Assembly (NCBI GenBank): GCA_039026235.1
Contig: JBCCMQ010000001.1
Span: forward strand, 1,075,027 to 1,139,026
DNA length: 64,000 bases
Direction of reading: 5' to 3'
Source: JBCCMQ01 sp039026235
Lineage (GTDB): Bacteria; Pseudomonadota; Alphaproteobacteria; Rhodobacterales; Rhodobacteraceae
The notes below the pieces were generated by a model. It made no database searches. It was not told the DNA's origin and saw nothing but the letters and a program-made list of their open reading frames with translations. The position numbers and the translations under genes are program-made. How positions within the stretch are numbered: the first letter of the stretch is position 1; each line of letters starts with the position of its first letter. This document shows, piece after piece, positions 9,312-18,100 of the stretch.

Positions 9312-9913
9312 GACGCCACCCGTTCCGCATGCTCTTGCTGGCTAAGGTGGTACTTTGGCGACACAAACTCCTCGGCCCGAACAATCCAGCCACCCTTGCC
9401 ACCGTCACGGCGGCGCGCATATTTGCGCGACGCGGGCCGTCGGTCGGCCAGGGCGTAGTAATAATTGCGCCGTTCTATGCCATAGGCATCGGCCAGATAG
9501 TCCGGCGCCGCGAAATGGGCCGCCTCGGCCGCTTCGGCGGTTTTCGGTCCGATGTGGCCATCGGCCGCGAGCGGATAGCCCATGGTGGACAAAAGCCGCT
9601 GCAGGATCTTCACGGCATTCGCGCCCGCGTTGACATACATGTCAAAGACGCTGGCCTGAACAGGTTCGGGCAGCCAGTGCAGACGCGTGCCGTAGTAATA
9701 GTGCTTCAGATAAATGTCAGCCGCCTGGGCGGCACTCAGCGCCTTGACGTCTTCGCTGTCGATGTCGCCGTCACCATCAAGGTCGAGTTTCAGGCGGCGC
9801 ATGGTATGAATTGTCACGCCGTGGTTCGTTGCCCCGCCGGGATCATCGGGGTCGTCGACAAAGCCGCCTTCGCGCAGAACGATATCCTCGGCGATCTTTC
9901 GGACTGTGGGCAT
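9302..9913 (-). CDS. Endolysin, glycoside hydrolase family 108 with peptidoglycan-binding domain (GTA type)
   Basis: Predicted muramidase that cuts peptidoglycan for particle release. The GH108 signature EGGFVDDPDDPGGATNHGV begins at catalytic Glu15. The C-terminal half (DGHIGPKT, ERRNYYYAL) matches the peptidoglycan-binding domain that accompanies GH108. An insert at residues 44-55 has the spacing of an EF-hand calcium loop (DxDGDGDIDxxD). No signal peptide is seen, so export would depend on the overlapping downstream holin. In Rhodobacter capsulatus an endolysin/holin pair releases the gene transfer agent; no GTA structural genes are in this window. The SD (GGAAG) lies in a hairpin arm. Confidence 0.87.
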   Translation of the reverse strand: MPTVRKIAEDIVLREGGFVDDPDDPGGATNHGVTIHTMRRLKLDLDGDGDIDSEDVKALSAAQAADIYLKHYYYGTRLHWLPEPVQASVFDMYVNAGANAVKILQRLLSTMGYPLAADGHIGPKTAEAAEAAHFAAPDYLADAYGIERRNYYYALADRRPASRKYARRRDGGKGGWIVRAEEFVSPKYHLSQQEHAERVASWA

Positions 9914-9949
9914 GGCGGCTTCCGGGTTTTGGCATCGCTCACCCGGAAG
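9914..9949 (-). promoter_or_regulatory. Hairpin that covers the Shine-Dalgarno of the endolysin gene
   Basis: On the minus strand CTTCCGGGT (9949-9941) and ACCCGGAAG (9927-9919) form a perfect 9-bp stem with a 13-nt loop, ending 5 nt before the ATG at 9913. The 3' arm contains GGAAG, the only plausible ribosome site. The stem would block translation initiation unless opened. Complementarity is seen; the regulatory role is inference. Confidence 0.65.
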
Positions 9950-9953
9950 ACTG

Positions 9954-9968
9954 TTGATAAAAGATTAA
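9954..9968 (-). promoter_or_regulatory. CtrA-like site upstream of the endolysin gene
   Basis: On the plus strand the site reads TTGA-N7-TTAA (9954-9957, 9965-9968), one base off the CtrA consensus TTAA-N7-TTAA. It lies about 45 bp upstream of the endolysin start. CtrA is known to control GTA genes in Rhodobacter capsulatus, which raises the plausibility. A short AT-rich motif can also arise by chance. Confidence 0.4.
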
Positions 9969-10014
9969 GATACCACGACATGAGCGCGCGTTGCGCGGAC
10001 CCGTGGCAGGGCGC

Positions 10015-10464
10015 CTAGCCGTCCGGGTTCTGATAGACGCCCTGCTCTTTCAAGGCATCGATGACCTCTTTCGGCATGTAGGTCTCATCATGTTTGGCCA
10101 GGATCTCGGTGGCCACGAAAACCCCATCGACCAGGCGGCCAGTGGCAATTGTTCCCTGCCCTTCTTCAAACAGATCGGGCCTGGGATTGTTGCCCTCGTA
10201 GCGTACGGGCACCGTCGCCCCGCCATCTGTGATAGCAAATCGGAAACGAACACCTTCCAAAGCCTCGATGCTGCCAACCTCGACCAATCCGCCCAGACGA
10301 AAAACTTCGTCAGTCATGGGCGGTTCCGCCGCAACTTCGGACGGGCTGCGGAAAAAGCTGATGCCATCGCGAAGGGCCGTTCCGATCAGCGCCGTGGCCG
10401 CGGCAAGGAAAACCATCGCGATCAGGATCACCTGAATACGGCGTTGTTTCTTCAGACCTTTCAT
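10015..10464 (-). CDS. ccmE: Cytochrome c maturation protein CcmE (haem chaperone)
   Basis: Membrane-anchored periplasmic chaperone that binds haem covalently and passes it to CcmF. A single N-terminal membrane helix (VILIAMVFLAAATALIGTA) precedes an OB-fold domain. The haem-binding motif HDETYMP is at His125, followed by a short flexible tail. Length 149 aa, normal for the family. The frame stays open to 10485, and ATG 10464 (MKGLKKQRR) fits the usual basic N-terminus; neither start has a strong SD. It lies 50 bp downstream of argC and 101 bp upstream of the endolysin. Confidence 0.94.
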   Translation of the reverse strand: MKGLKKQRRIQVILIAMVFLAAATALIGTALRDGISFFRSPSEVAAEPPMTDEVFRLGGLVEVGSIEALEGVRFRFAITDGGATVPVRYEGNNPRPDLFEEGQGTIATGRLVDGVFVATEILAKHDETYMPKEVIDALKEQGVYQNPDG

Positions 10465-10513
10465 GACCGACCGCTGCGACGCCACATAGCTTTTATCTAG
10501 GTGTCAGCAGCGC

Positions 10514-11542
10514 CTAAGGAAAGACGGGCGCCAGCATCAGGCCGGCGGTTTCTTCGGCCCCCAGCATCAGATTGGCGTTCTGAATGGCCTGCCCCGACGA
10601 TCCCTTGGTCAGGTTGTCGAGTGCGACCGTGACCACTGCGCGTCCTGGTCGCCTGTCACCTACCACGCCCAGGTGGACAAAGTTGGAACCCCGCACCGAC
10701 CGGCTCGACGCCAACTGGCCAAATGGAAGGACATGCAGAAACGGCTCTTCGGCATAGGTGCGTGCCAGAGCCTGGTGGATCTCTTCCGCCTCTCCACGCA
10801 CATACATCGTACCGAGGATCCCGCGATTGGCCGGTATAAGATGTGGCGTGAACTGAACCTCGACTGCACGCCCAGCCAGGGTCGAAAATTCCTGATCGAA
10901 TTCTCCCAGATGCCTGTGGACCCCGCCTGCCGCGTAGGCATAGGTGCCTTCCGATATCTCGGCGTGCAGCAGGTTCTCTTTCAGGGACCGGCCCGCACCC
11001 GACACACCGGTCTTCAGATCGATGATGATCTCGTCCAGATCGATGACCCCGGCGGCGATCAGGGGCCAGACGCCGTAGATGCCGGTCGCCGCGTTGCAGC
11101 CGGTGCCGGCCACCAACCGGGCGGTCTCAATCCGATCCCGGTAAAGCTCGGTCAGCCCGTAGACCGCCTCTTTCTGCAACTCAGGCGCGGCATGGGGCTT
11201 GCCGTACCATTTCTGGTAGGCGGCGGGGTCGCGCAGCCGAAAATCGGCCGACAGATCAACAATGCGCAGATCGTTCGGCAAACCGGCAATGACCGCCTGG
11301 CTGGTGGCATGGGGCAATGCGCAAAAGACCAAGTCGACCCCTGAGAAGTCAATATCGTCGATTTTCTGCAGCGGCGGTAAGTCCAGATGCGCCAGATGCG
11401 GAAATACCTCGGCCACCGCCATGCCGGCCTTGCGGTCGGCCGAAAGCGCTGTGATTTCCATGGTCGGGTGCGTTGCGATCAACCGGACAAGTTCAGCGCC
11501 GGTGTAGCCGCTGGCGCCCAAAATTACGATTCTGTGGGACAT
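10514..11542 (-). CDS. argC: N-acetyl-gamma-glutamyl-phosphate reductase
   Basis: NADPH-dependent third step of arginine biosynthesis, making N-acetylglutamate semialdehyde. The N-terminal nucleotide-binding motif is GASGYTGAELVRL, and the active-site Cys is in VAGTGCNAATG near residue 149. The 342-aa length is normal for the long bacterial ArgC form. Transcribed leftward, ahead of ccmE. Upstream towards murI there is a 190-bp gap that should hold its promoter. Confidence 0.96.
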   Translation of the reverse strand: MSHRIVILGASGYTGAELVRLIATHPTMEITALSADRKAGMAVAEVFPHLAHLDLPPLQKIDDIDFSGVDLVFCALPHATSQAVIAGLPNDLRIVDLSADFRLRDPAAYQKWYGKPHAAPELQKEAVYGLTELYRDRIETARLVAGTGCNAATGIYGVWPLIAAGVIDLDEIIIDLKTGVSGAGRSLKENLLHAEISEGTYAYAAGGVHRHLGEFDQEFSTLAGRAVEVQFTPHLIPANRGILGTMYVRGEAEEIHQALARTYAEEPFLHVLPFGQLASSRSVRGSNFVHLGVVGDRRPGRAVVTVALDNLTKGSSGQAIQNANLMLGAEETAGLMLAPVFP

Positions 11543-11733
11543 TGATCATTCCAATTGGGATTGCGCGGGATGTGTCAGTGCGGTGCTGTTCCGCGCCGCA
11601 ACCGCGCCGCAGATCAGACCAAGATTGCAAAGCCCTGTCGTCGCAGGCCCCGATTTGAATGTGGAATTACCATCTGACTGATACCTTGTTCCCAGCGCCT
11701 CATAGTGCGTTCGCCTCGATGGTTCAACCATTC

Positions 11734-12546
11734 TCAGGCGGCCGTGAATTCGATCCTGCGCCGCAGAAACTGTGTGGCCCGGTCAGACACCGCGCCCGGT
11801 GCGCCCGTGGTCAAAAACCCGCTCTCGGTGCCGGAGCCGGACATCTCGGGGCGCCGTACCAGGTAGTCGGCCAGGCTGTCGGCGACCAGGCCCGCCTGCG
11901 AAAAAACCCGCACATCTGGGCCAAGCGCCTTTTGAAAGGTATCTTCCATCAGCGGATAATGCGTGCAGCCCAGCACTGCGGCATCCGGCGCGGGCATCCG
12001 GCGCAGCAACGCCTCGACATGGCTGCGCACCAGCGCCTCGGAAAGGATCATATCGCCGTCTTCGATGGCATCGACCACACCGCCGCAGGGCTGCGCCTCT
12101 ACATCGACGCCGATGGCCCGAAACGCCAATTCGCGCTGAAACGCGCGGCTTGCCACCGTCGCGGGCGTTGCGAAAAGCGCCACCTGCTTTACGCCAACCT
12201 CGCGCGGCGGGCTGTTGTCACCCCAGTTTCGCTCGGTCAGGGCTTCAATCAGCGGCACAAAAACGCCAAGGACACGCTTGTCCGCCGGCACCCAGCTTTC
12301 CTGCATCCGCCGCAAGGCGGCGGCCGACGCGGTGTTGCAGGCCAGAATGATAAGGTCACAACCGGCTGCGAACAGCCGGCTCACGCCCGCGGTGGTCAGC
12401 TGATAGACATCTTCCGCACCACGCGTGCCGTAGGGAGTGTTTTCGTTGTCACCGAAGTAGACGAATGCCTGTTCCGGCAGGCGCCTTGTCACCGCGTCAA
12501 GAACCGTCAGACCGCCCAAGCCGCTATCGAAAATGCCGACGGCCAT
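11734..12546 (-). CDS. murI: Glutamate racemase
   Basis: Makes D-glutamate for peptidoglycan. The N-terminal GIFDSGLGG, the segment FGDNENTPYG, the first catalytic Cys in LACNTAS and the second in LGCTHYPLM are all present. The 270-aa length is normal. Its ATG shares one base with the stop of the upstream acyltransferase gene (TGATG), so the two are translationally coupled. Confidence 0.95.
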   Translation of the reverse strand: MAVGIFDSGLGGLTVLDAVTRRLPEQAFVYFGDNENTPYGTRGAEDVYQLTTAGVSRLFAAGCDLIILACNTASAAALRRMQESWVPADKRVLGVFVPLIEALTERNWGDNSPPREVGVKQVALFATPATVASRAFQRELAFRAIGVDVEAQPCGGVVDAIEDGDMILSEALVRSHVEALLRRMPAPDAAVLGCTHYPLMEDTFQKALGPDVRVFSQAGLVADSLADYLVRRPEMSGSGTESGFLTTGAPGAVSDRATQFLRRRIEFTAA

Positions 12547-13499
12547 CAGAGCCTGTGGTGGTCTTCGAACTCGAAGCCGTAGTCCATCGATTTCAGTGGG
12601 CGTGGGGACAGCGCATAGGTCGACCTGCGCAGAAAATCCATCATCGCTCGGGGATCGCTACGGTGCTTGTCAATCTCTTGCGGATCAATCGGCTGTCCGA
12701 TCACGACCTTTACGGGTTCGTCCACCCTACGCTTGAATTCCTTGATAAAAAGCGCCGTTCGCAGCGTAGCGTGAAGATGGCTCGCAATCTGAAACAGTCG
12801 GCTGTTGTGGCCTTCGAAAAAAATCGGAACAACCTGGGCATTCGATTTTGCAATCATGCGCGCCGTGAAACTGCGCCAGCCCGGATCCATGGGTTTCGCA
12901 AAGGGTTTGGCGGCGGTCGAGACCGTGCCGCCAGGAAAAACGCCGATGGCGCCCCCTTCCGAGAGGTACCGCAAAGCGGCCTTGCGGGTGTTGATGTTCA
13001 GCTGGATCGCTTCTTTGGTGCCCTCAAAGCTTATCGGCAGGATAACCTCTTCCAGATCCTTGGCCTTGCGGAAGACCCGATGCGCAAGGATGCGGAAATC
13101 GCCGCGCGTGCAGGCCAGTATGTGGCCCATCATCAACCCGTCCAGGATGCCGTAAGGGTGGTTTGCAATCAGGATCACCGGTCCCTGACTGGGAATGTTA
13201 TCCAGATGCCCGCGCGTTATTTCCAGCGATAGACCGTAGCGATCAACCATGACCTGCCAGAAATTCGCACCGCCCGCGACATCCCGGTCGTATCCGTCGG
13301 CGCGTTTGATCAGTCGCAGGCGCCCGGTCACATTTTCCATCACGCGGATCAGCGCCCGGCCGCCCTTGGTCTCGGCGGAAGCGGCGTAAGAGATGTCGCG
13401 TGCGATCTGGCGCTGGGGGGCCATATGTGAACCTGAGCTCTTCGTCGTTGGGGATAGCATGTAGTCGGTGGCGGGACGCATGGCCATAGCCACTGCCAC
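12546..13499 (-). CDS. PlsC-like lysophospholipid acyltransferase family protein
   Basis: Probable membrane-associated acyltransferase of glycerolipid or ornithine-lipid type. The catalytic motif is NHPYGILDG: His followed five residues later by Asp, a variant of the HX4D box known from the COG3176/hemolysin-like branch. The second box, GVFPGGTVSTA, corresponds to the usual substrate-binding EG(T/S) motif but lacks its Glu. There is no obvious signal peptide. Co-transcribed with murI. The acceptor lipid is unknown. Other in-frame starts near the N-terminus are possible. Confidence 0.75.
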   Translation of the reverse strand: MAVAMAMRPATDYMLSPTTKSSGSHMAPQRQIARDISYAASAETKGGRALIRVMENVTGRLRLIKRADGYDRDVAGGANFWQVMVDRYGLSLEITRGHLDNIPSQGPVILIANHPYGILDGLMMGHILACTRGDFRILAHRVFRKAKDLEEVILPISFEGTKEAIQLNINTRKAALRYLSEGGAIGVFPGGTVSTAAKPFAKPMDPGWRSFTARMIAKSNAQVVPIFFEGHNSRLFQIASHLHATLRTALFIKEFKRRVDEPVKVVIGQPIDPQEIDKHRSDPRAMMDFLRRSTYALSPRPLKSMDYGFEFEDHHRL

Positions 13500-13522
13500 C
13501 TTCTTACGAGATTGTAACAGTA

Positions 13523-16500
13523 TTATTCGGCCGCGTGCGCCAGAGGCGTGGTGCCACCCCGCAGACCACCCAGAATTTCAGCGCGTCGCAGTGCGGCCAT
13601 CTCCGCCGCTGCCTCTTTAACCGGGCCAAAGCCGCGAATGGTGAGCGGAAGTTCGGCCCACTCGCAGGCCAGCGGCAGAGTTTCGACGGTGGCCAGGGCC
13701 AGCACCTCGTCGAGTTCAGCCTCATACTGACGGATCAGGGCCCGCTCCATACGCCTTTCGGCAGTGTAGCCAAATGGATCGAAAGGCGTCCCCCGCAGCC
13801 ATTTCAGTGACGCCAAAGGACGGAACACTCGCAGCATCCAGGATCCAAAGACCTGTTTGCGCGGGCGGCCGTCGGGACCCGGTCGGCTCAGAAGCGGTGG
13901 CGCCAGGTGGAAGCTAAGCTTCAACGCGCCGTCAAACTGCGCCCGTGCCTTGTCGGCGGTCTTCAGATGAAGCCGCGCGACCTCGTATTCATCCTTGTAG
14001 GAAAGGAGTTTGTGATAGCCTTTTGCCACCGACAGCCGCAACGTAGGATCGGAAATTTTTTCCAATTTTTCCAGATATTTGCGGCTAAGAGATGCCCCCT
14101 GGTATTCCATAAGGTGCTTGGACCTGAAGGCCACCACATCTTCTTCTTCATCTGCATCTGCATCGGCCGCTGCCGATGTTTCGCGCAGGATGGTCTGCGC
14201 GTCTTCGGGAAACGCAATGGCCCAGCGGCCCAGATCAAACGCCCGCTGGTTGGCGTCAACCACCGCACCGTTCAGCGCGATGGCCTGGAAAATCGCATCG
14301 CGCGAAAGGGGCACGAGCCCACGCTGCCACGCCGCGCCAAAGACCATCATGTTTGAGAAGATCGAATCTCCCAGGGTCTTTCGGGCAAGTTCCGAGGCGT
14401 CGAACATCACGACCGCGTCGCGCAGCCGCGCCTGAAGCGCCAGGGCAAGCCGGTCTGTTGGCAGTCGGAACGCCGTATCGCGAGTGAAGTCTCCGGTGAT
14501 GATTTCGTGATTGTTGACCACCGCACCGGTCTGGCCCGACGCGGTCAGCCCCAGCGTCTTCGACCCGGCGCTGACCACCAGATCGCCGCCAATTAGGGCA
14601 TCGGCTTCACCCGGTGCCACACGGATGGCGCTGATATCCTCGGGCCGGTTCGCCAGGCGGCAGTGGATATGAACCGCCCCGCCCTTTTGGGCCAGCCCCG
14701 CCATTTCCATCATACCGGCGCCCTTGCCGTCGAGTTGGGCCGCCTGCGCTATGATGGCACCGATGGTGACCACGCCGGTGCCACCTACGCCGGTGATAAC
14801 CACGTTCCACGTGCCGCTGATGTCCGGCAGCGTCGGCTCGGGCAGCGCTGGCAACGTCACTTCCGCTGACGTTTCTTTGCGGACGGTGGCACCTTCGACG
14901 GTCACAAAAGACGGGCAGAAGCCCTTCACACATGAAAAGTCCTTGTTGCAGGACGATTGATCGATGGCGCGTTTGCGCCCCAACTCGGTCTCGACCGGCA
15001 CAATGGACACGCAGTTCGACTGCACACCACAGTCGCCGCATCCTTCGCAAACATCGGTATTGATGAATATCCGCCTGTCGGGATCCGGAAATGCGCCACG
15101 CTTGCGCCTGCGTCTTTTTTCGGCCGCGCAGGTCTGCACGTAGAGTATGGCCGTTACACCGTCCATCTTCTCAAGACGACGTTGGACGGAGTCCAGCTCG
15201 GCGCGCGGCTGCCATTCGACGCCCGTCGGGAAAAGCGAGCGTTCGGGCTCTTCCTTTTCGTCGTAGACCACGGCCAGATGTCCGACACCTGCTGCCAGAA
15301 GCTCGCGCGCGATGCGGTCCGGCGGCAGTTCGCCGTCATTGCTTTGCCCGCCGGTCATGGCGACCGCATCATTATAGAGGACCTTGTAGGTCATGTTAGT
15401 GCCGGCCGCGATGGCCGCGCGTATGGCCATCAGACCCGAGTGGTTATAGGTTCCGTCGCCGATGTTCTGAAATACATGGGTGCGTTCCGAAAACAAAGCT
15501 TCGCCGATCCAGTTCGCCCCCTCGGCACCCATATGGGTGAAACCGCTGGTTTCGCGGTCCATCCACTGCGCCATGAAATGGCAACCGATGCCGGCATAGG
15601 CACGGCTGCCTTCAGGGACCTTTGTCGATGTGTTGTGCGGACAGCCCGAACAGAAATAGGGTGTGCGCCGAGCGATCTCGGGCGCGTTGTCGGCCTTGAT
15701 CGATTCCCGGACCCGGGCCAGCGCCGCTACGATGTCTTCAGTGCCGCGACCTTCCTCGATCAGAATGTCGCCGATTTTGCCGGCCACCATCACGGGATCA
15801 AGCGCCATCCGGGTCGGGAACAGCTCTTCCGAATGCATCTGGCCAGCGCCGCCCTTGTACCAGCCGTAGACCCGCCTGCCCCGCCGGTCATCAAAGATCG
15901 CTTCCTTGATCTGAACCTCGATCAGCTTGCGTTTTTCTTCGACCACGATGATCAGGTCGAGCCCTTCGGCCCAGTCGTGAAAGCCCGCCATGTCGAGCGG
16001 GAAGGTCTGCCCGACCTTGTAGGTTGTGATGCCCAGACGCTCGGCATTGTTCTGGTCGATGCCCAGAAGCTGCAGGGCGTGCACCAGATCCAGCCAGTTC
16101 TTTCCGGCGGCGACAAATCCGATCTTGGCACCCGGCTTGCCCCAGTGGCGCCGATCCATACGGTTGGCCCGGGAAAACGCCTCGGCCGCAAAGCGCTTGT
16201 GATCGATCATGCGCGCCTCTTGCGCGATCCAGTGATCGTTGAGGCGTATGTTCAGTCCACCCTGCGGAAGATCGAAATCCGGCACGACAAAGGACATCCT
16301 GTCAGGCCGACCATCGACGACCGATGTGGCCTCGACCGTGTCTTTCATTAGTTTCAGACCGGTCCAGAGGCCCGAAAAGCGCGACAGCGCAATGCCGTAG
16401 AGCCCAAAATCGAGTATTTCTTGCACGCCGGCCGGCGACAGGACAGGCATGTAGGCATCGACCATGGCCCAGTCCGATTGGTGGCAGACAGTCGAACTTT

Positions 16501-16951
16501 CGCCGGTGTGATCGTCGCCCATGGCCATGACCACACCACCAAGACGGCTGCTGCCAGCCATATTGGCGTGCCGCATGGCATCGCCCGACCGGTCAACCCC
16601 TGGGCCCTTGCCGTACCAGAGGCCGAAAACCCCATCATAGCGACCTTCGCCGCGCAGCTCGGCCTGCTGGGTGCCCCAGAGCGCGGTGACGGCCAGATCT
16701 TCGTTCAAACCCGGCTGGAAGCGCACGTTTGCCTGCTCAAGAAGGGCCTGCGCCCGTGTCATCTGCTGATCGACCGCGCCTAGGGGCGAGCCGCGGTATC
16801 CGGTGACATATCCCGCCGTGGAAAGACCGGCAGCCGCATCTCGCGCGTGCTGCATCAACATCAGCCGGACCAGGGCCTGGGTGCCATTCAAAAGCACCTG
16901 GGGTTTCGAAAGATCGAAACGATCGCTAAGGCTGATCTTCTGCAGGCTCAT
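13523..16951 (-). CDS. Indolepyruvate ferredoxin oxidoreductase, fused alpha and beta subunits
   Basis: Thiamine-diphosphate enzyme that oxidatively decarboxylates aryl- or branched-chain 2-oxo acids to acyl-CoA with ferredoxin. The 1142-aa chain combines an IorA-like part (GYRGSPLGAVDQQM; TPP half with GIGCHFMAQWMDRE and NIGDGTYNHSG) with a Cys-rich segment (CEGCGDCGVQSNC, CVKGFC). An IorB-like gamma domain (GVGGTGVVTIGAIIAQAA) and a C-terminal extension follow. Such one-piece enzymes are typical of aerobic proteobacteria. The frame opens at a TTG (16972), but ATG 16951 with GGAG 7-8 nt upstream is the better start. Divergent from a LysR gene with an inverted repeat between them. Confidence 0.92.
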   Translation of the reverse strand: MSLQKISLSDRFDLSKPQVLLNGTQALVRLMLMQHARDAAAGLSTAGYVTGYRGSPLGAVDQQMTRAQALLEQANVRFQPGLNEDLAVTALWGTQQAELRGEGRYDGVFGLWYGKGPGVDRSGDAMRHANMAGSSRLGGVVMAMGDDHTGESSTVCHQSDWAMVDAYMPVLSPAGVQEILDFGLYGIALSRFSGLWTGLKLMKDTVEATSVVDGRPDRMSFVVPDFDLPQGGLNIRLNDHWIAQEARMIDHKRFAAEAFSRANRMDRRHWGKPGAKIGFVAAGKNWLDLVHALQLLGIDQNNAERLGITTYKVGQTFPLDMAGFHDWAEGLDLIIVVEEKRKLIEVQIKEAIFDDRRGRRVYGWYKGGAGQMHSEELFPTRMALDPVMVAGKIGDILIEEGRGTEDIVAALARVRESIKADNAPEIARRTPYFCSGCPHNTSTKVPEGSRAYAGIGCHFMAQWMDRETSGFTHMGAEGANWIGEALFSERTHVFQNIGDGTYNHSGLMAIRAAIAAGTNMTYKVLYNDAVAMTGGQSNDGELPPDRIARELLAAGVGHLAVVYDEKEEPERSLFPTGVEWQPRAELDSVQRRLEKMDGVTAILYVQTCAAEKRRRRKRGAFPDPDRRIFINTDVCEGCGDCGVQSNCVSIVPVETELGRKRAIDQSSCNKDFSCVKGFCPSFVTVEGATVRKETSAEVTLPALPEPTLPDISGTWNVVITGVGGTGVVTIGAIIAQAAQLDGKGAGMMEMAGLAQKGGAVHIHCRLANRPEDISAIRVAPGEADALIGGDLVVSAGSKTLGLTASGQTGAVVNNHEIITGDFTRDTAFRLPTDRLALALQARLRDAVVMFDASELARKTLGDSIFSNMMVFGAAWQRGLVPLSRDAIFQAIALNGAVVDANQRAFDLGRWAIAFPEDAQTILRETSAAADADADEEEDVVAFRSKHLMEYQGASLSRKYLEKLEKISDPTLRLSVAKGYHKLLSYKDEYEVARLHLKTADKARAQFDGALKLSFHLAPPLLSRPGPDGRPRKQVFGSWMLRVFRPLASLKWLRGTPFDPFGYTAERRMERALIRQYEAELDEVLALATVETLPLACEWAELPLTIRGFGPVKEAAAEMAALRRAEILGGLRGGTTPLAHAAE

Positions 16952-16987
16952 TGGATCTCCATCGCTGACCAATATATAGGCGAGAAT

Positions 16988-17008
16988 TGGGTCAATGTCA
17001 CTGACCCA
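16988..17008. promoter_or_regulatory. Inverted repeat between the oxidoreductase and LysR genes
   Basis: TGGGTCA (16988-16994) and TGACCCA (17002-17008) are perfect 7-bp arms with a 7-bp spacer. The site lies in the 159-bp divergent promoter region. LysR regulators usually bind such dyads (T-N11-A core) next to their own gene, so this is the natural candidate operator. Confidence 0.5.
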
Positions 17009-17110
17009 GAATTTTTGCCCGAATTATCGACCTGCACATTTGCAAAGGGCCTGCCCGGCTGGATAACAAGGTTGCCAAGACAACTGCGAACGGGGCTGAA
17101 ACGAAACGCC

Positions 17111-18013
17111 ATGGACTGGGACAAGCTACGAATCTTTCATGCTGTGGCCGACGCTGGCAGCCTGACGCATGCTGGGGACACGCTCAATTTATCGCAGTCC
17201 GCCGTCAGCAGACAGGTCCGCGCGCTGGAGGACTCGCTTGGTGCCACGCTGTTTCACCGCCATGCGCGGGGCTTGATTCTCACCGAGCAGGGCGAGCTTT
17301 TGTTCGATGCCACATCGGCCATGTCGCGCAGGCTGGACACGGCGTCTGCGCGAATCAGGGACAGCGAAGAAGAGGTGTTCGGCGAGCTGCGCGTCACCAC
17401 GACCACAGGCTTCGGCACGCTTTGGCTGGCGCCTCGGCTGCCGGCGCTATACGCCAAATACCCGGACCTCAAGATTGACTTGATGCTGGAAGAACGGGTC
17501 CTGGATCTGCCCATGCGCGAAGCGGATGTGGCAATCCGTATGAAGGAACCAAGTCAGGCCGAACTGATCCGCCGTCGCCTGATGAGTGTTAGAATGCGGC
17601 TTTACGCGACATCCAGCTATCTTGAGACGCACAAAACACCGATGACCCCACAGGAACTGTCGGGACACCGGCTGATTTGCCAGAATATCACGTCGGCGCA
17701 GGTATCGGCCGGCGCGAGCCTGGTACAGAATCTCTTGACCAATGACATCAGCTCTCTGCTGACGGTGAACAATTACTTCGGTGTTTTGCAGGGCGTACTA
17801 CATAATCTGGGGGTCGGAGTGTTGCCCGATTACGTCACCGAGGATTTCGCGGATCTTGTGCGCGTGCTTCCGGAAGTTGAAAGCGGCGAAGTGCCGGTGT
17901 TTTTGGCCTATCCCGAAGAATTGCGCCAGTCCAAGCGGATAGCCGCCTTTCGTGACTTTGTGAAAGAAGAAATCATTGCGTACCGAAGGCAGCGGCGCGA
18001 GCAAAGCACCTAA
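17111..18013 (+). CDS. LysR-family transcriptional regulator
   Basis: 300 aa. The N-terminal winged HTH is MDWDKLRIFHAVADAGSLTHAGDTLNLSQSAVSRQVRALE, followed by a linker helix and a periplasmic-binding-like effector domain. The frame is open from 16847, but the ATG at 17111 gives the standard LysR start and leaves room for the divergent promoter. Its neighbour, the oxidoreductase, is the likely target. The effector is unknown; an aromatic 2-oxo acid would be reasonable but is only inferred. Confidence 0.88.
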   Translation: MDWDKLRIFHAVADAGSLTHAGDTLNLSQSAVSRQVRALEDSLGATLFHRHARGLILTEQGELLFDATSAMSRRLDTASARIRDSEEEVFGELRVTTTTGFGTLWLAPRLPALYAKYPDLKIDLMLEERVLDLPMREADVAIRMKEPSQAELIRRRLMSVRMRLYATSSYLETHKTPMTPQELSGHRLICQNITSAQVSAGASLVQNLLTNDISSLLTVNNYFGVLQGVLHNLGVGVLPDYVTEDFADLVRVLPEVESGEVPVFLAYPEELRQSKRIAAFRDFVKEEIIAYRRQRREQST

Positions 18014-18065
18014 TTGCTATGCAATCAGCGCATAACAGCTTTTTCCCTTTACACGCGAAATAGTC

Positions 18066-18094
18066 TTGAACGGTGGCGTAGGAGGGCCTAGTTT
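18066..18094 (+). promoter_or_regulatory. Candidate promoter of an sRNA upstream of purL
   Basis: A -35-like TTGAAC (18066-18071) and a -10-like TAGTTT (18089-18094) are separated by exactly 17 bp. The predicted start, about 18101, falls at the foot of the first hairpin of the following RNA candidate. Confidence 0.35.
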
Positions 18095-18100
18095 TTTACT

